The notes under the pieces: model-generated
Database searches by the model: none
What the model was told of the DNA's origin: nothing
Seen by the model: only the letters and a program-made list of their open reading frames with translations
Translations under genes and position numbers: made by a program
Shown: piece after piece, positions 26,006 to 34,335 of the stretch
Layout of the letters: each line of letters opens with the position of its first letter
How positions within the stretch are numbered: the stretch's first letter is position 1
Assembly (NCBI GenBank): GCA_902545405.1
Contig: CACCFT010000010.1
Coordinates: forward strand, 1-35,790
DNA length: 35,790 nucleotides
Source: an uncultured Pelagibacteraceae bacterium
GTDB lineage: Bacteria; Pseudomonadota; Alphaproteobacteria; Pelagibacterales; Pelagibacteraceae
Direction of reading: 5' to 3'

Positions 26006-28579
26006 ATGGAATTTAAAAAAATCCAACTAAATGGATTTAAGTCTTTTGCTGAAAAAACTAATTTCCTGATTGAAGAAGGTTTAACTGGGATAGTTGGTCC
26101 AAACGGTTGTGGCAAATCAAACATAGTGGAGTCGTTACGATGGTGTATGGGTGAGACATCGGCAAAAAGTATGAGAGGTTCAGGAATGGAAGACGTTATA
26201 TTTTCCGGAACTTCAAACAAACCATCAAAAAATATTGCAGAAGTTTTAGTGAGCTTATCAAATGACAACAAAGATGGCCCTCTACAATATAATGAGCTCG
26301 ATGAAATTGAAATAAGAAGAAAAATAGAAAAAGATAAAGGCTCAAAATTTTATATAAATGGAAAAGAAGTTAGAGCTAAAGATGCTCAGATGTTTTTTGC
26401 AGATTTATCAACAGGTGCTCATTCACCTTCGATTATTAGTCAAGGTAGGATTGGAGCATTGGTCACGGCAAAACCTTCTGATCGAAGAGCTATCTTAGAA
26501 GAAGCAGCTGGTATAGCAGGTTTACATGTTAGACGACACGAAGCAGAATTAAGATTGGGCGCTGCTGAAAATAATTTAAAAAGGGCAGATGAACTAAGAA
26601 GACAACAGGAGAGACAATTAGCAAATTTGCAAAAGCAAGCTGAAGAAGCTGCAAAATACAAATCTATTTCTGAAGAAATAAAAAAAGTTGAGGCAGGTTT
26701 ATACTATTTACGTCTTTTAGAAATTGATAATGAAATTAGAGTAGAGAATGAGATCAACAATGAGGCTGATGATCAAGTTAAGTCCTTCAATGATAAATTA
26801 GAAGATTTAAGCATGAGGATTATTGAAAAGAATAAGAATGTAAATCCTATAAGAGAAAAAAATCAAGAAAACTTGTCAAAAATACAAAGATTAAATTTAG
26901 AGTTAAAGAGTTTAGATGAAGAAAAAGACAGGGTTAATGATGAAATACAATCAATTAGAAAGGCTTTGAGTGTAATAGATGAGGATATTGTAAGAGAAAA
27001 AAGCATAATCATTGATGCAAACTCTAATGAAAAAAGACTTAGAGAAGAAAAAGAAATTTTAATTACAGTTGACTCAAAATATTATGAAACTGAAAAATTG
27101 TCAGGTTTAGATCTTGTAAATGCAAAAGGAAAATTAAAAGATGAGCAAGATAAATTAGAGAGAATACTAGAAAATCTAAACCTTGATACTCTAAAAAAGA
27201 ACTCAGAAACTATTGATTTAGCAAGTGAGCAGTTAGATAAAGCAAAAGAAATGCTCTCAGAGAACAATATCAATGGTGCAACTAATTTAATAGATGAATG
27301 CAAAATAAATCTTTCATTTTTAAAAATGAAAATTAATGAAATGCATGACAACGATTTAGCAATAACAGTAACTAAGAAAAACGAAGAAATCAAAGGTCTA
27401 CAAGAAGAATATGCTGAAGCATTTAGTACAAATCAAAATATTAAAAAAGAGTCAATAAAAAGAAGTGAAAGAATTAAAATCATTGATCAAGAGATAGAAA
27501 GTTGGAAAAACTTATTGGTAAATTCTGAAAAAATGATTAATGAATTAAATAGTAGAAAAGATACTCAACAAAAAAAATTAGATAGCCTAGAAAAACAACC
27601 TCAAACACAAGCTGAAAGAAAAGGACAAATATCAGAAAGTTTAAGAATTTCTGAAAAAGAAAAAAACGATAATGAAATATTAATAGATGAGCTAGATAAA
27701 GAGATTAACGAATTAAGAAGTAATCTAAATACAACAAAAGAAGAGTCTATTGAAATAAGAGAGCGAAAGGCAAGCTCTGGAGCAACAATCGATGGTTTGA
27801 ATAAAAGAAGAAATGATTTGCTAGAAAGAGTATCAACAGAACTTAATTTAAAAGAAGAAGAGATACTGAATTTTTCAAACTTAAAAAATGTATCTGAATA
27901 TCCAGATACAGTAACACAAGAGGAATTACTTGATGAAAGAAAAAGGGAAAGAGAAAAATTAGGCTCGGTTAACTTAAGAGCAGACGAAGAGACTTCAAAA
28001 TATGAAGATGAAATTAAGAAAATGGAAAAAGATAGACAAGATTTAGTAACTGCAATTATAAAGTTAAAAGAAAGTATTACTGAACTCAATCAGAAAGGTA
28101 GGGAAAGACTTCTAGATGCTTTTGAAAAAGTGAATAGAAAGTTCAATGAAGTTTATACCAAACTATTTAATGGAGGTAGTGCAAAACTAGAACTAGTAGA
28201 CTCTGATGATCCTTTAGATGCAGGATTAGAAATGTTGGTAAGTCCACCAGGAAAAAGATTACAATCAATAACTTTATTATCTGGAGGTGAACAAGCCCTG
28301 ACTGCTTTATCTTTAATCTTTGCAGTGTTTCTTACTAATCCAGCTCCAATATGTGTTCTCGATGAAGTAGATGCACCTCTAGATGATGCGAATGTGACAA
28401 GATTTTGCAATCTTTTGACGGAACTAACTAAAATTACATCTACAAGATTTATTATTGTAACTCACCACGCTCTAACCATGTCTAAAATGGACAGACTATA
28501 CGGCGTAACAATGCCAGAAAAAGGAATTAGCCAACTAGTTGCTGTAGATCTTCAAAAAGCAGAGAGTATGGTTGCTTAA
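26006..28579 (+). CDS. smc: Chromosome segregation protein SMC, unusually short
   Basis: The N-terminal ATPase half has Walker A GPNGCGKSNIVESLRW at about 31-46 and the SMC-typical SPSIISQGRIGALVTAKPSDRR region. The C-terminal half has LGSVNLRADEE (about 651), FNEVYTKLFNGGSAKLELV, signature LSGGEQALTAL (about 758) and Walker B ICVLDEVDAPLDDANV (about 782), then IIVTHHALTMSKMD. Between them are about 475 residues of coiled coil. Total length is 857 residues against the usual about 1,150-1,200, and I see no globular hinge with its conserved glycines in the middle. It is the last gene of the dciA-dsbA-smc run and is followed after 2 bases by atpI. Its role would be chromosome condensation and segregation with ScpA/ScpB. 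Confidence 0.94.
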   Translation: MEFKKIQLNGFKSFAEKTNFLIEEGLTGIVGPNGCGKSNIVESLRWCMGETSAKSMRGSGMEDVIFSGTSNKPSKNIAEVLVSLSNDNKDGPLQYNELDEIEIRRKIEKDKGSKFYINGKEVRAKDAQMFFADLSTGAHSPSIISQGRIGALVTAKPSDRRAILEEAAGIAGLHVRRHEAELRLGAAENNLKRADELRRQQERQLANLQKQAEEAAKYKSISEEIKKVEAGLYYLRLLEIDNEIRVENEINNEADDQVKSFNDKLEDLSMRIIEKNKNVNPIREKNQENLSKIQRLNLELKSLDEEKDRVNDEIQSIRKALSVIDEDIVREKSIIIDANSNEKRLREEKEILITVDSKYYETEKLSGLDLVNAKGKLKDEQDKLERILENLNLDTLKKNSETIDLASEQLDKAKEMLSENNINGATNLIDECKINLSFLKMKINEMHDNDLAITVTKKNEEIKGLQEEYAEAFSTNQNIKKESIKRSERIKIIDQEIESWKNLLVNSEKMINELNSRKDTQQKKLDSLEKQPQTQAERKGQISESLRISEKEKNDNEILIDELDKEINELRSNLNTTKEESIEIRERKASSGATIDGLNKRRNDLLERVSTELNLKEEEILNFSNLKNVSEYPDTVTQEELLDERKREREKLGSVNLRADEETSKYEDEIKKMEKDRQDLVTAIIKLKESITELNQKGRERLLDAFEKVNRKFNEVYTKLFNGGSAKLELVDSDDPLDAGLEMLVSPPGKRLQSITLLSGGEQALTALSLIFAVFLTNPAPICVLDEVDAPLDDANVTRFCNLLTELTKITSTRFIIVTHHALTMSKMDRLYGVTMPEKGISQLVAVDLQKAESMVA

Positions 28580-28581
28580 TA

Positions 28582-28857
28582 ATGGATGAAGACCAGTTTA
28601 AAACTCGCCTAAAAATTGCAAAAAATAAAACCGACAAAGACAAAAAATCTGAAGAGGAAAATAAAGGCTCAAGTATGGGATCAGCCTTCAAAATGAGCAC
28701 AGAATTGATATCTGCAGTGGCTGTTGGGACAATTATTGGGTTTATTTTAGACAATTGGTTTGGTACTAAACCTTGGTTAATTTTAATATTTTTTTTTATT
28801 GGTGTAGTAGCTGGAATTATGAACGTTATTAGATCAGCAAAAAAAATGCAAAAATAG
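28582..28857 (+). CDS. atpI: AtpZ/AtpI-type ATP synthase accessory protein
   Basis: This is a 91-residue protein with a charged N-terminal 35 residues and two transmembrane hairpin segments (TELISAVAVGTIIGFILDNWFG and PWLILIFFFIGVVAGIMNV). These fit the AtpI/AtpZ group that assists c-ring assembly or ion entry for F-type ATP synthase. The pattern LDNWFGTKPWL is typical. It opens the F0 operon, 2 bases after smc and 7 before atpB. Confidence 0.88.
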   Translation: MDEDQFKTRLKIAKNKTDKDKKSEEENKGSSMGSAFKMSTELISAVAVGTIIGFILDNWFGTKPWLILIFFFIGVVAGIMNVIRSAKKMQK

Positions 28858-28864
28858 TAGGCAA

Positions 28865-29596
28865 ATGGCAGCAAATCCAATGTACCAATTCAACGTTTAC
28901 CGAATTGGTCCAGAAATTAAAATAAATAACATAGATATTTCGTTTACAAACGCGAGTTTGTTTATGGTCATAAGTTCACTAGCAATATTAATTATTTTTA
29001 ATTTAGGCACGAAGAGATCTATCATACCAAATAAAATTCAATTACTTGCGGAACTCAGTTACTCTTTTATTTCAAAAATGATAAGTGATACAGCTGGATC
29101 GAAAGCTAAGCCTTACTTTTCTTTCATATTTTCTTTATTCATGTTTGTTTTATTTTGTAACATGTTTGGGATGATACCATATTCTTTTACTGTCACTAGC
29201 CACATCATTGTAACTTTTGTATTAGCAGCATTTATATTTATAGGGGTAACAATAATTGGATTTATTAAACATGGACTTGGATACTTAAAACTTTTTGTAC
29301 CAAGTGGAGTTCCAATGGTTTTATTGCCATTAATAGTTGTTATAGAAATAATTTCATACTTAAGTAGACCAATTAGTTTATCAGTTAGATTGTTTGCAAA
29401 TATGATGGCAGGCCATACGATGATGAAAGTTTTTGGAAGTTTCGTAGTTAGCTTAGGAATTGTTGGGGGCTGGCTACCACTAGGTTTTTCAGTTGCATTA
29501 ACAGGTTTGGAGATATTAGTTGCTTTTCTTCAAGCGTATGTGTTTGCAATTTTAACATGTATCTATTTAAATGATGCATTAAATTTACACCATTAA
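28865..29596 (+). CDS. atpB: ATP synthase F0 subunit a
   Basis: This 243-residue membrane stator subunit forms the proton half-channels. The key fragment SLSVRLFANMMAGHTMMKVF contains the essential Arg facing the c-ring carboxylate. The C-terminal GLEILVAFLQAYVFAILTCIYLNDAL matches the last helix hairpin. Five to six hydrophobic spans are present. It lies between atpI and atpE, with 19 bases before atpE. Confidence 0.97.
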   Translation: MAANPMYQFNVYRIGPEIKINNIDISFTNASLFMVISSLAILIIFNLGTKRSIIPNKIQLLAELSYSFISKMISDTAGSKAKPYFSFIFSLFMFVLFCNMFGMIPYSFTVTSHIIVTFVLAAFIFIGVTIIGFIKHGLGYLKLFVPSGVPMVLLPLIVVIEIISYLSRPISLSVRLFANMMAGHTMMKVFGSFVVSLGIVGGWLPLGFSVALTGLEILVAFLQAYVFAILTCIYLNDALNLHH

Positions 29597-29603
29597 TTAA
29601 CAC

Positions 29604-29610
29604 AAGGAGG
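29604..29610 (+). promoter_or_regulatory. Strong Shine-Dalgarno of atpE
   Basis: AAGGAGG stands 5 bases before the atpE ATG at 29616, the full anti-16S match. Most other genes in this window have weak or no such site, so this is a distinct boost for the subunit needed in many copies per complex. Confidence 0.85.
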
Positions 29611-29615
29611 ATATA

Positions 29616-29843
29616 ATGGAATTAGAAGCAGCAAAAATGATAGGAGCAGGACTAGCAGCAATTGCACTTGCAGGTGCAGGAGTTGGAATTGGGATAATTT
29701 TTGGAAATTATCTTTCAGGTGCAATGAGAAATCCATCTGCAGCTCAAAAGCAGTTTCCAAACTTGCTATTAGGCTTTGCATTAGCAGAAGCGACTGGTTT
29801 ATTTGGATTAGTTGTTGCATTAATTATTCTTTTCGCGTTTTAA
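29616..29843 (+). CDS. atpE: ATP synthase F0 subunit c
   Basis: This 75-residue hairpin of two transmembrane helices forms the rotor ring. The glycine-rich first helix (IALAGAGVGIGIIFG) and polar loop with RNPSAAQKQ are standard. The ion-carrying Glu is in FALAEATGLF in helix 2. The Gln seen in sodium-type c subunits of helix 1 is not present (GVGIG instead), so proton coupling is expected. A near-perfect ribosome-binding site precedes it, matching its high copy number. It lies 3 bases before the b' gene. Confidence 0.97.
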   Translation: MELEAAKMIGAGLAAIALAGAGVGIGIIFGNYLSGAMRNPSAAQKQFPNLLLGFALAEATGLFGLVVALIILFAF

Positions 29844-29846
29844 TTA

Positions 29847-30437
29847 ATGTTGAAAAAGATAATTTTTCAATTTCTAGCTTTAAGTCTTATCTTTACTTAT
29901 AGCGCTCAAGGCGCTGAGAGTGGAGGTATGCCCCAGCTTAATCCTGAGTTTTGGATATCTCAAATTTTTTGGTTAGTACTTACTTTTGGATTATTGTTTA
30001 TAATTTTATCTAAGTTCATACTACCAAAGATTAGTAACAATCTTGAAACCAGAAAATCACAAATCTTAGAGAATATCGAAACTGCAGAGAAACAACGGGA
30101 AGAAACTGAAAAAAAAGTTAAAGAATTTGATAAAATTATCAATGATACAAAAGTCGAAGCAAAAAACTTCTTTAATAGTGAAAGACAAAAAGTTTTGGAC
30201 AATATAAACAATAAAAGATTATCTTTAGAAAAGGATATCGAAAAAGAAATAATAAAAGCTGAAGAAGAAATAGACCAATTAAAAAAAACTTCTCAAGAGA
30301 AAGTTACTAAAATTGCAATTGAGACATCCTCCGATCTAGTTAAACAATTAATTGGTGAAGATATAAATAAAAGTAGTCTTTCAGCCATAGTCGAAGATCT
30401 TTCTAAAAAAGAAATGGAAAAACATAATGGCATTTGA
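29847..30437 (+). CDS. ATP synthase F0 subunit b'
   Basis: This 196-residue peripheral-stalk protein begins with a signal-like hydrophobic segment (KKIIFQFLALSLIFTYSAQG). One membrane span follows (about 35-57, FWISQIFWLVLTFGLLFIIL), then a long charged coiled coil (ETRKSQILENIETAEKQREE onwards). The combination of a second b-type gene next to atpF marks the b' subunit found in alphaproteobacteria and phototrophs, forming a b-b' heterodimer. It overlaps the b gene by 11 bases. Confidence 0.92.
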   Translation: MLKKIIFQFLALSLIFTYSAQGAESGGMPQLNPEFWISQIFWLVLTFGLLFIILSKFILPKISNNLETRKSQILENIETAEKQREETEKKVKEFDKIINDTKVEAKNFFNSERQKVLDNINNKRLSLEKDIEKEIIKAEEEIDQLKKTSQEKVTKIAIETSSDLVKQLIGEDINKSSLSAIVEDLSKKEMEKHNGI

Positions 30438-30924
30438 TGCAACATTTTGGGTAGCAGTTTCTTTTGTAATATTTTTTGGAGCGCTAATTTATTTAAAAGT
30501 TCCACAAAATGTTAATAATTTATTGAGCAAAATGATTACTGATATCAAAAATGAAATTGATGAAAGTGAAAAACTCCGAGCTGAATCTAAAAGACTATTG
30601 GATGAGGCGCAAAAGAAGCTAGATACTGCAAAAATTGAGAGTGAAAAGATTATGCAGCAGTCAAAAGATGAAACTGAAAGATTTGTAATTGAAATGAATG
30701 ACAAATTTCATAAATCAGCTGAACTAAAGAAAAGTCTAGCAGAAACTAAAATCTCTCAAATGAAGGATAATGCCATTAAAGAAATTAAAGATACATCAAT
30801 TAACATTGCTGTAGAATCTGTGAAAAAAATTATTACAACATCTGTTGATAAGTCTAAACTTGACAATTTGTTTAATAAAAATCTTGAAGAAACAAAGACA
30901 GAATTAAAGAAAATAAGTTCTTAA
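30427..30924 (+). CDS. atpF: ATP synthase F0 subunit b
   Basis: This 165-residue protein has one N-terminal membrane span (ATFWVAVSFVIFFGALIYL) and a long coiled-coil stalk (DEAQKKLDTAKIESEKIM) that connects F0 to F1. It is the last gene of the F0 operon. F1 genes (atpH-A-G-D-C) are not adjacent, the split arrangement usual in alphaproteobacteria. It begins inside the b' gene. The stop codon forms part of a hairpin that may weaken readthrough to crtI. Confidence 0.94.
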   Translation: MAFDATFWVAVSFVIFFGALIYLKVPQNVNNLLSKMITDIKNEIDESEKLRAESKRLLDEAQKKLDTAKIESEKIMQQSKDETERFVIEMNDKFHKSAELKKSLAETKISQMKDNAIKEIKDTSINIAVESVKKIITTSVDKSKLDNLFNKNLEETKTELKKISS

Positions 30925-30938
30925 ACTAAGATAGTTTA
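30922..30938 (+). terminator. Weak hairpin after the F0 operon
   Basis: TAAACTA-AGA-TAGTTTA is a perfect 7-base stem with a 3-base loop, beginning at the atpF stop codon. It has one C-G pair only and no clean T run downstream (TCAAATTTTATAAAA), so it may only attenuate readthrough to crtI. It could also protect the 3' end of the F0 mRNA. Confidence 0.35.
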
Positions 30939-30972
30939 TCAAATTTTATAAAAATAATGTAAATTAAGGAAT

Positions 30973-32430
30973 ATGAATTCAATTGTAATTGGATCAGGTT
31001 TTGGTGGCATAGCAGCAGCTCTTAGACTTCGGGCAAAAGGTCATAAAGTCACTTTAATTGAAAAACAAAAAGATTTAGGTGGAAGAGCTAGAGTATTTAA
31101 AAGTAATGGGTTTACTTATGATGGTGGACCAACTGTAATAACTGCTCCTTATTTAATTTATGAAATTTTTAAACTTTTCAATAAAAATCCAGATGATTAT
31201 ATAAAAATCAAAGATTTGGATACTTGGTACAGATTTGTTTTCGAAGATGGAAGCCATTTTGATTATTCAGCTGATGAAAAGAAAATGGAAGAACAGATTG
31301 CAATAATTAATCATAAAGATGTTTTGGGTTATAGAAATTTACTTAAATTTACAAAAAAAATATTTGATAAGGGTTATTCAGAATTATCAGATGTACCATT
31401 TGATAAACCTTCATTTATGTTTAAGCAAATTCCTGCGTTGCTAAGTTTAAAAAGCTATAAATCTGTTTATTCTTTGGTTAGTGGTTTTATTGAAAATGAA
31501 AAACTAAGAAGGCTATTTAGTATGCACCCATTATTGGTGGGTGGAAACCCTTTTACAACAACCTCAATATATGGATTAATTTTATATTTAGAAAAGAAAT
31601 GGGGAATTCATTATTCTATGGGTGGAACAGGACAAATCATAAAAGGATTTGAGAAATTGATGTTAGAGGAAGATGTCACAATTATTAAAGGTAAAGAAGT
31701 AAAAAACTTGCTTACAGAAAATAAAAAAGTCGTCGGGGTTGTGATAAGTGAAGGTGAGGAAATTAAAGCAGATAACGTAGTTTGTAACGCAGATCCTCCC
31801 GGTGTTTATTCCAAAATGCTAAACAATCAAAAATATAACACTTTATTTAATTGGAAGATAAATAGAATGGAATATTCAATGGGATTATTTGTTTATTACT
31901 TTGGAACGAAAAAAAAATATCAAAACGTTGAACATCATACTATAAAGTTTGGTGATAAGTACAAAGAACACTTGGATGATATATTTGTAAACAAAAAATT
32001 AAATAGCGACATAAGCTATTACCTACACAGACCTACCGCGACTGACTCGAGTATGGCGCCTAAAGACCATGATTGCTTTTATGTATTAGTGCCTGTACCT
32101 AATAATAAATCAGGAATAGACTGGTCAGTCGAAGGTGAGAATCTAAAAAAACTTGTAATAGATAAAATGGAAAAAAGTTTATTACCAAATTTAAGAGAAA
32201 ATATTGTAGATGATTTTTATTTAACCCCTGATTATTTTGAAAATGAATTAAATACTAAATATGGCTCGGGTTTTTCAATTCAGCCCAAATTTTCTCAATC
32301 AGCATACTTTAGATTTCATAACAAATCTGAGGTTTATGACGGTTTATATTTTGTTGGAGCGGGCACTCATCCTGGAGCTGGTGTACCAGGGGTCCTATCA
32401 TCCGCAAAGGTCTTAGATAAAATTTTGTAA
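30973..32430 (+). CDS. crtI: Phytoene desaturase
   Basis: This 485-residue FAD enzyme converts phytoene to lycopene by successive desaturations. The N-terminal dinucleotide motif is VIGSGFGGIAAALRLRAKG, followed by LGGRARVFKSNGFTYDGGP. The C-terminal signature is YFVGAGTHPGAGVPGVLSSAK, both diagnostic for bacterial CrtI. AAGGA at 30966-30970 is a modest ribosome-binding site. It begins 48 bases after the F0 operon on the same strand. It ends in TAATG overlap with crtB, which it likely couples to. Confidence 0.96.
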   Translation: MNSIVIGSGFGGIAAALRLRAKGHKVTLIEKQKDLGGRARVFKSNGFTYDGGPTVITAPYLIYEIFKLFNKNPDDYIKIKDLDTWYRFVFEDGSHFDYSADEKKMEEQIAIINHKDVLGYRNLLKFTKKIFDKGYSELSDVPFDKPSFMFKQIPALLSLKSYKSVYSLVSGFIENEKLRRLFSMHPLLVGGNPFTTTSIYGLILYLEKKWGIHYSMGGTGQIIKGFEKLMLEEDVTIIKGKEVKNLLTENKKVVGVVISEGEEIKADNVVCNADPPGVYSKMLNNQKYNTLFNWKINRMEYSMGLFVYYFGTKKKYQNVEHHTIKFGDKYKEHLDDIFVNKKLNSDISYYLHRPTATDSSMAPKDHDCFYVLVPVPNNKSGIDWSVEGENLKKLVIDKMEKSLLPNLRENIVDDFYLTPDYFENELNTKYGSGFSIQPKFSQSAYFRFHNKSEVYDGLYFVGAGTHPGAGVPGVLSSAKVLDKIL

Positions 32431-33281
32431 TGAATGGACAAAATTACTTATCGATATACGCTAAATCTTTTAATTGGGCAGGTTTCTTTTTGCCAAAACA
32501 AGTCTACTCTGAATGTTCTAATTTATATGATTTTTGTAGATACATAGACAATATAGCAGATGAAAAAGGTGATCTTGATACAAAATTAAAAAATTTCAAT
32601 ACTTTCAAACAAGATTTCAAATTGAAAAATGAAAATAATAAAATAATTAAAAATATGTGGGCTTTAATAAATAAATTTGAAATATCCCCAAAAATAGTTG
32701 ATGATTTATTCGATGGAGTCGAGGCTGATATAAAATCAAAAGTAGAAATCAACACTGACAAAGATCTATATGTTTATTCATATAGAGTGGCTGGAACAGT
32801 TGGATTAATGATGGCAAAAATTTTAAATGTCAAAGAAAGATCAGCGCTTTTAGGAGCAATTGACTTGGGTATTGCAATGCAATTAACTAATATTTCAAGA
32901 GATGTTATTGAAGATGAAAGCAATAATAGGTTTTATATAAAAAAAAATTTTGGTGAAATCAAAAGAATTCTAAAAATCGCTGACAAATTTTATAATAATT
33001 CGTTTATATCAATTAAAAAAATTCCATTCTTTTTAAGATTTTCAATTTTGGTTGCAAGAAGAGTATATAGACAAATTGGAAATGAAATTTTAAAAAAAGA
33101 AAACTTAGAAAATTATAATAAATCAGGAAAAATTTATGTAAACAATTTGGGAAAAGTCTTACATACAGCACTATCTATTGGCGATTTAATTAAATTATAT
33201 TTTGTAAAAGAAGATAAAAAACTTACAATAAAAGAGCATGAGATAATAATGCAAGATATTGAGTATAATGAAAGATTTTGA
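32430..33281 (+). CDS. crtB: Phytoene synthase
   Basis: This enzyme condenses two geranylgeranyl diphosphates into phytoene. It is 283 residues of the squalene/phytoene synthase fold. Both Asp-rich motifs are clear: FCRYIDNIADEKG (DNIAD) near 38 and LTNISRDVIEDESNNRFYI near 150, with the RVAGTVGLMM motif between. GGPP must come from a synthase elsewhere, because crtE is not in the window. It overlaps crtI by one base (TAATG) and crtY by 14. Confidence 0.96.
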   Translation: MNGQNYLSIYAKSFNWAGFFLPKQVYSECSNLYDFCRYIDNIADEKGDLDTKLKNFNTFKQDFKLKNENNKIIKNMWALINKFEISPKIVDDLFDGVEADIKSKVEINTDKDLYVYSYRVAGTVGLMMAKILNVKERSALLGAIDLGIAMQLTNISRDVIEDESNNRFYIKKNFGEIKRILKIADKFYNNSFISIKKIPFFLRFSILVARRVYRQIGNEILKKENLENYNKSGKIYVNNLGKVLHTALSIGDLIKLYFVKEDKKLTIKEHEIIMQDIEYNERF

Positions 33282-34335
33282 TTATATAATTATTGGAGGC
33301 GGGTGTGCAGGCTTAACATTGGCTTACGAGTTAGAGTATCACGATAAACTTAAAAATAAGACTTTAGCAATTATTGAAAAAAGAGATGAATATAAAAGAG
33401 ATAAAACTTGGTCATACTGGAAAACTATACCTCACAAGTTTGATGACTGTGTAAAAAAAAGATGGAAAGATTATACAATCAATTTTAAAGGTAATGTTGA
33501 ATATAAAGATTGTAAAGAAACTCCTTACGAAAGTATTGATAGTGGACTATTCTACAAAAAGATTTTAAATAAAATTAATAAAAATCCTAATATTCAATTC
33601 TTTAAAGATATTAGCGAAGTAAATACTGAAAACGCAATTTTATTTAACAGTCTACCAAATCTTGAGAATAAAGATTCTAATTTATGGCAACACTTTCAAG
33701 GCGTTGAGATTGAAACTGAAAAAGATTTTTTTGATGATCAAATAATGAATTTAATGGACTTTGATTGCGATCAAAAAAAAAGTGTTCATTTTTTCTACAC
33801 ACTACCCTATTCAAAAAAATCAGCTTTAATCGAGACTACTTGGCTTTCAAAGATGGAAGATGATAGTGAAAAAGATTATGATAAACAAATTACTGATTAC
33901 ATCGAAAACACTTTAAAATTAAAAAAGTATAAAATTAATTATAAAGAAGTTGGGGCTATACCATTATTTTATCCAAATTTTAAAAACGATAAAAATACGA
34001 TTAACATTGGAACTGCTGGAGGTATGACACGTTTGAGCACTGGCTATACTTTCCTAAATATTCAAGAACAGGCAGAATATATTACCCAAAACATTGATAA
34101 AATAACCCAAATTAGAGCTTACAATATAAATAATAAGTATAAGTTTTTAGATAATGTTTTTTTGAAAGTCCTAGCTGAAAAGCCAGAGATCATGCCAAAT
34201 ATTTTCTTCAAAATGTTTAAAAGCAAGTCAAAAACAGTAATAAATTTTCTTTCCAATAAAAGTAATATTTTCGAGGACTTATCCATTATATTAAAGATGC
34301 CAAAATGGATTTTTATTAAAGCTGTATTTAAATAA
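33268..34335 (+). CDS. crtY: Lycopene beta-cyclase
   Basis: This enzyme makes beta-carotene from lycopene. I chose the ATG at 33268 (355 residues, starting MKDFDYIIIGGGCAGLTLA) over a TTG at 33259. The N-terminal nucleotide-binding motif is followed by RDEYKRDKTWSYW, the CrtY-type block, and later TTWLSKMEDD and GTAGGMTRLSTGYTFLNIQ. It is a CrtY-type, not a CrtL or heterodimeric cyclase. It overlaps crtB and, through TAATG, blh. Confidence 0.93.
   Translation: MKDFDYIIIGGGCAGLTLAYELEYHDKLKNKTLAIIEKRDEYKRDKTWSYWKTIPHKFDDCVKKRWKDYTINFKGNVEYKDCKETPYESIDSGLFYKKILNKINKNPNIQFFKDISEVNTENAILFNSLPNLENKDSNLWQHFQGVEIETEKDFFDDQIMNLMDFDCDQKKSVHFFYTLPYSKKSALIETTWLSKMEDDSEKDYDKQITDYIENTLKLKKYKINYKEVGAIPLFYPNFKNDKNTINIGTAGGMTRLSTGYTFLNIQEQAEYITQNIDKITQIRAYNINNKYKFLDNVFLKVLAEKPEIMPNIFFKMFKSKSKTVINFLSNKSNIFEDLSIILKMPKWIFIKAVFK

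Noticed and set aside
27601..28089. 162-residue open frame on the minus strand within smc
   Set aside because: It is serine/phenylalanine-rich and is the complement of the Lys/Glu/Asn-rich coiled-coil coding sequence of smc, with no family resemblance. The same applies to antisense frames at 10209-10478, 15731-16090, 27082-27393 and 35209-35565.
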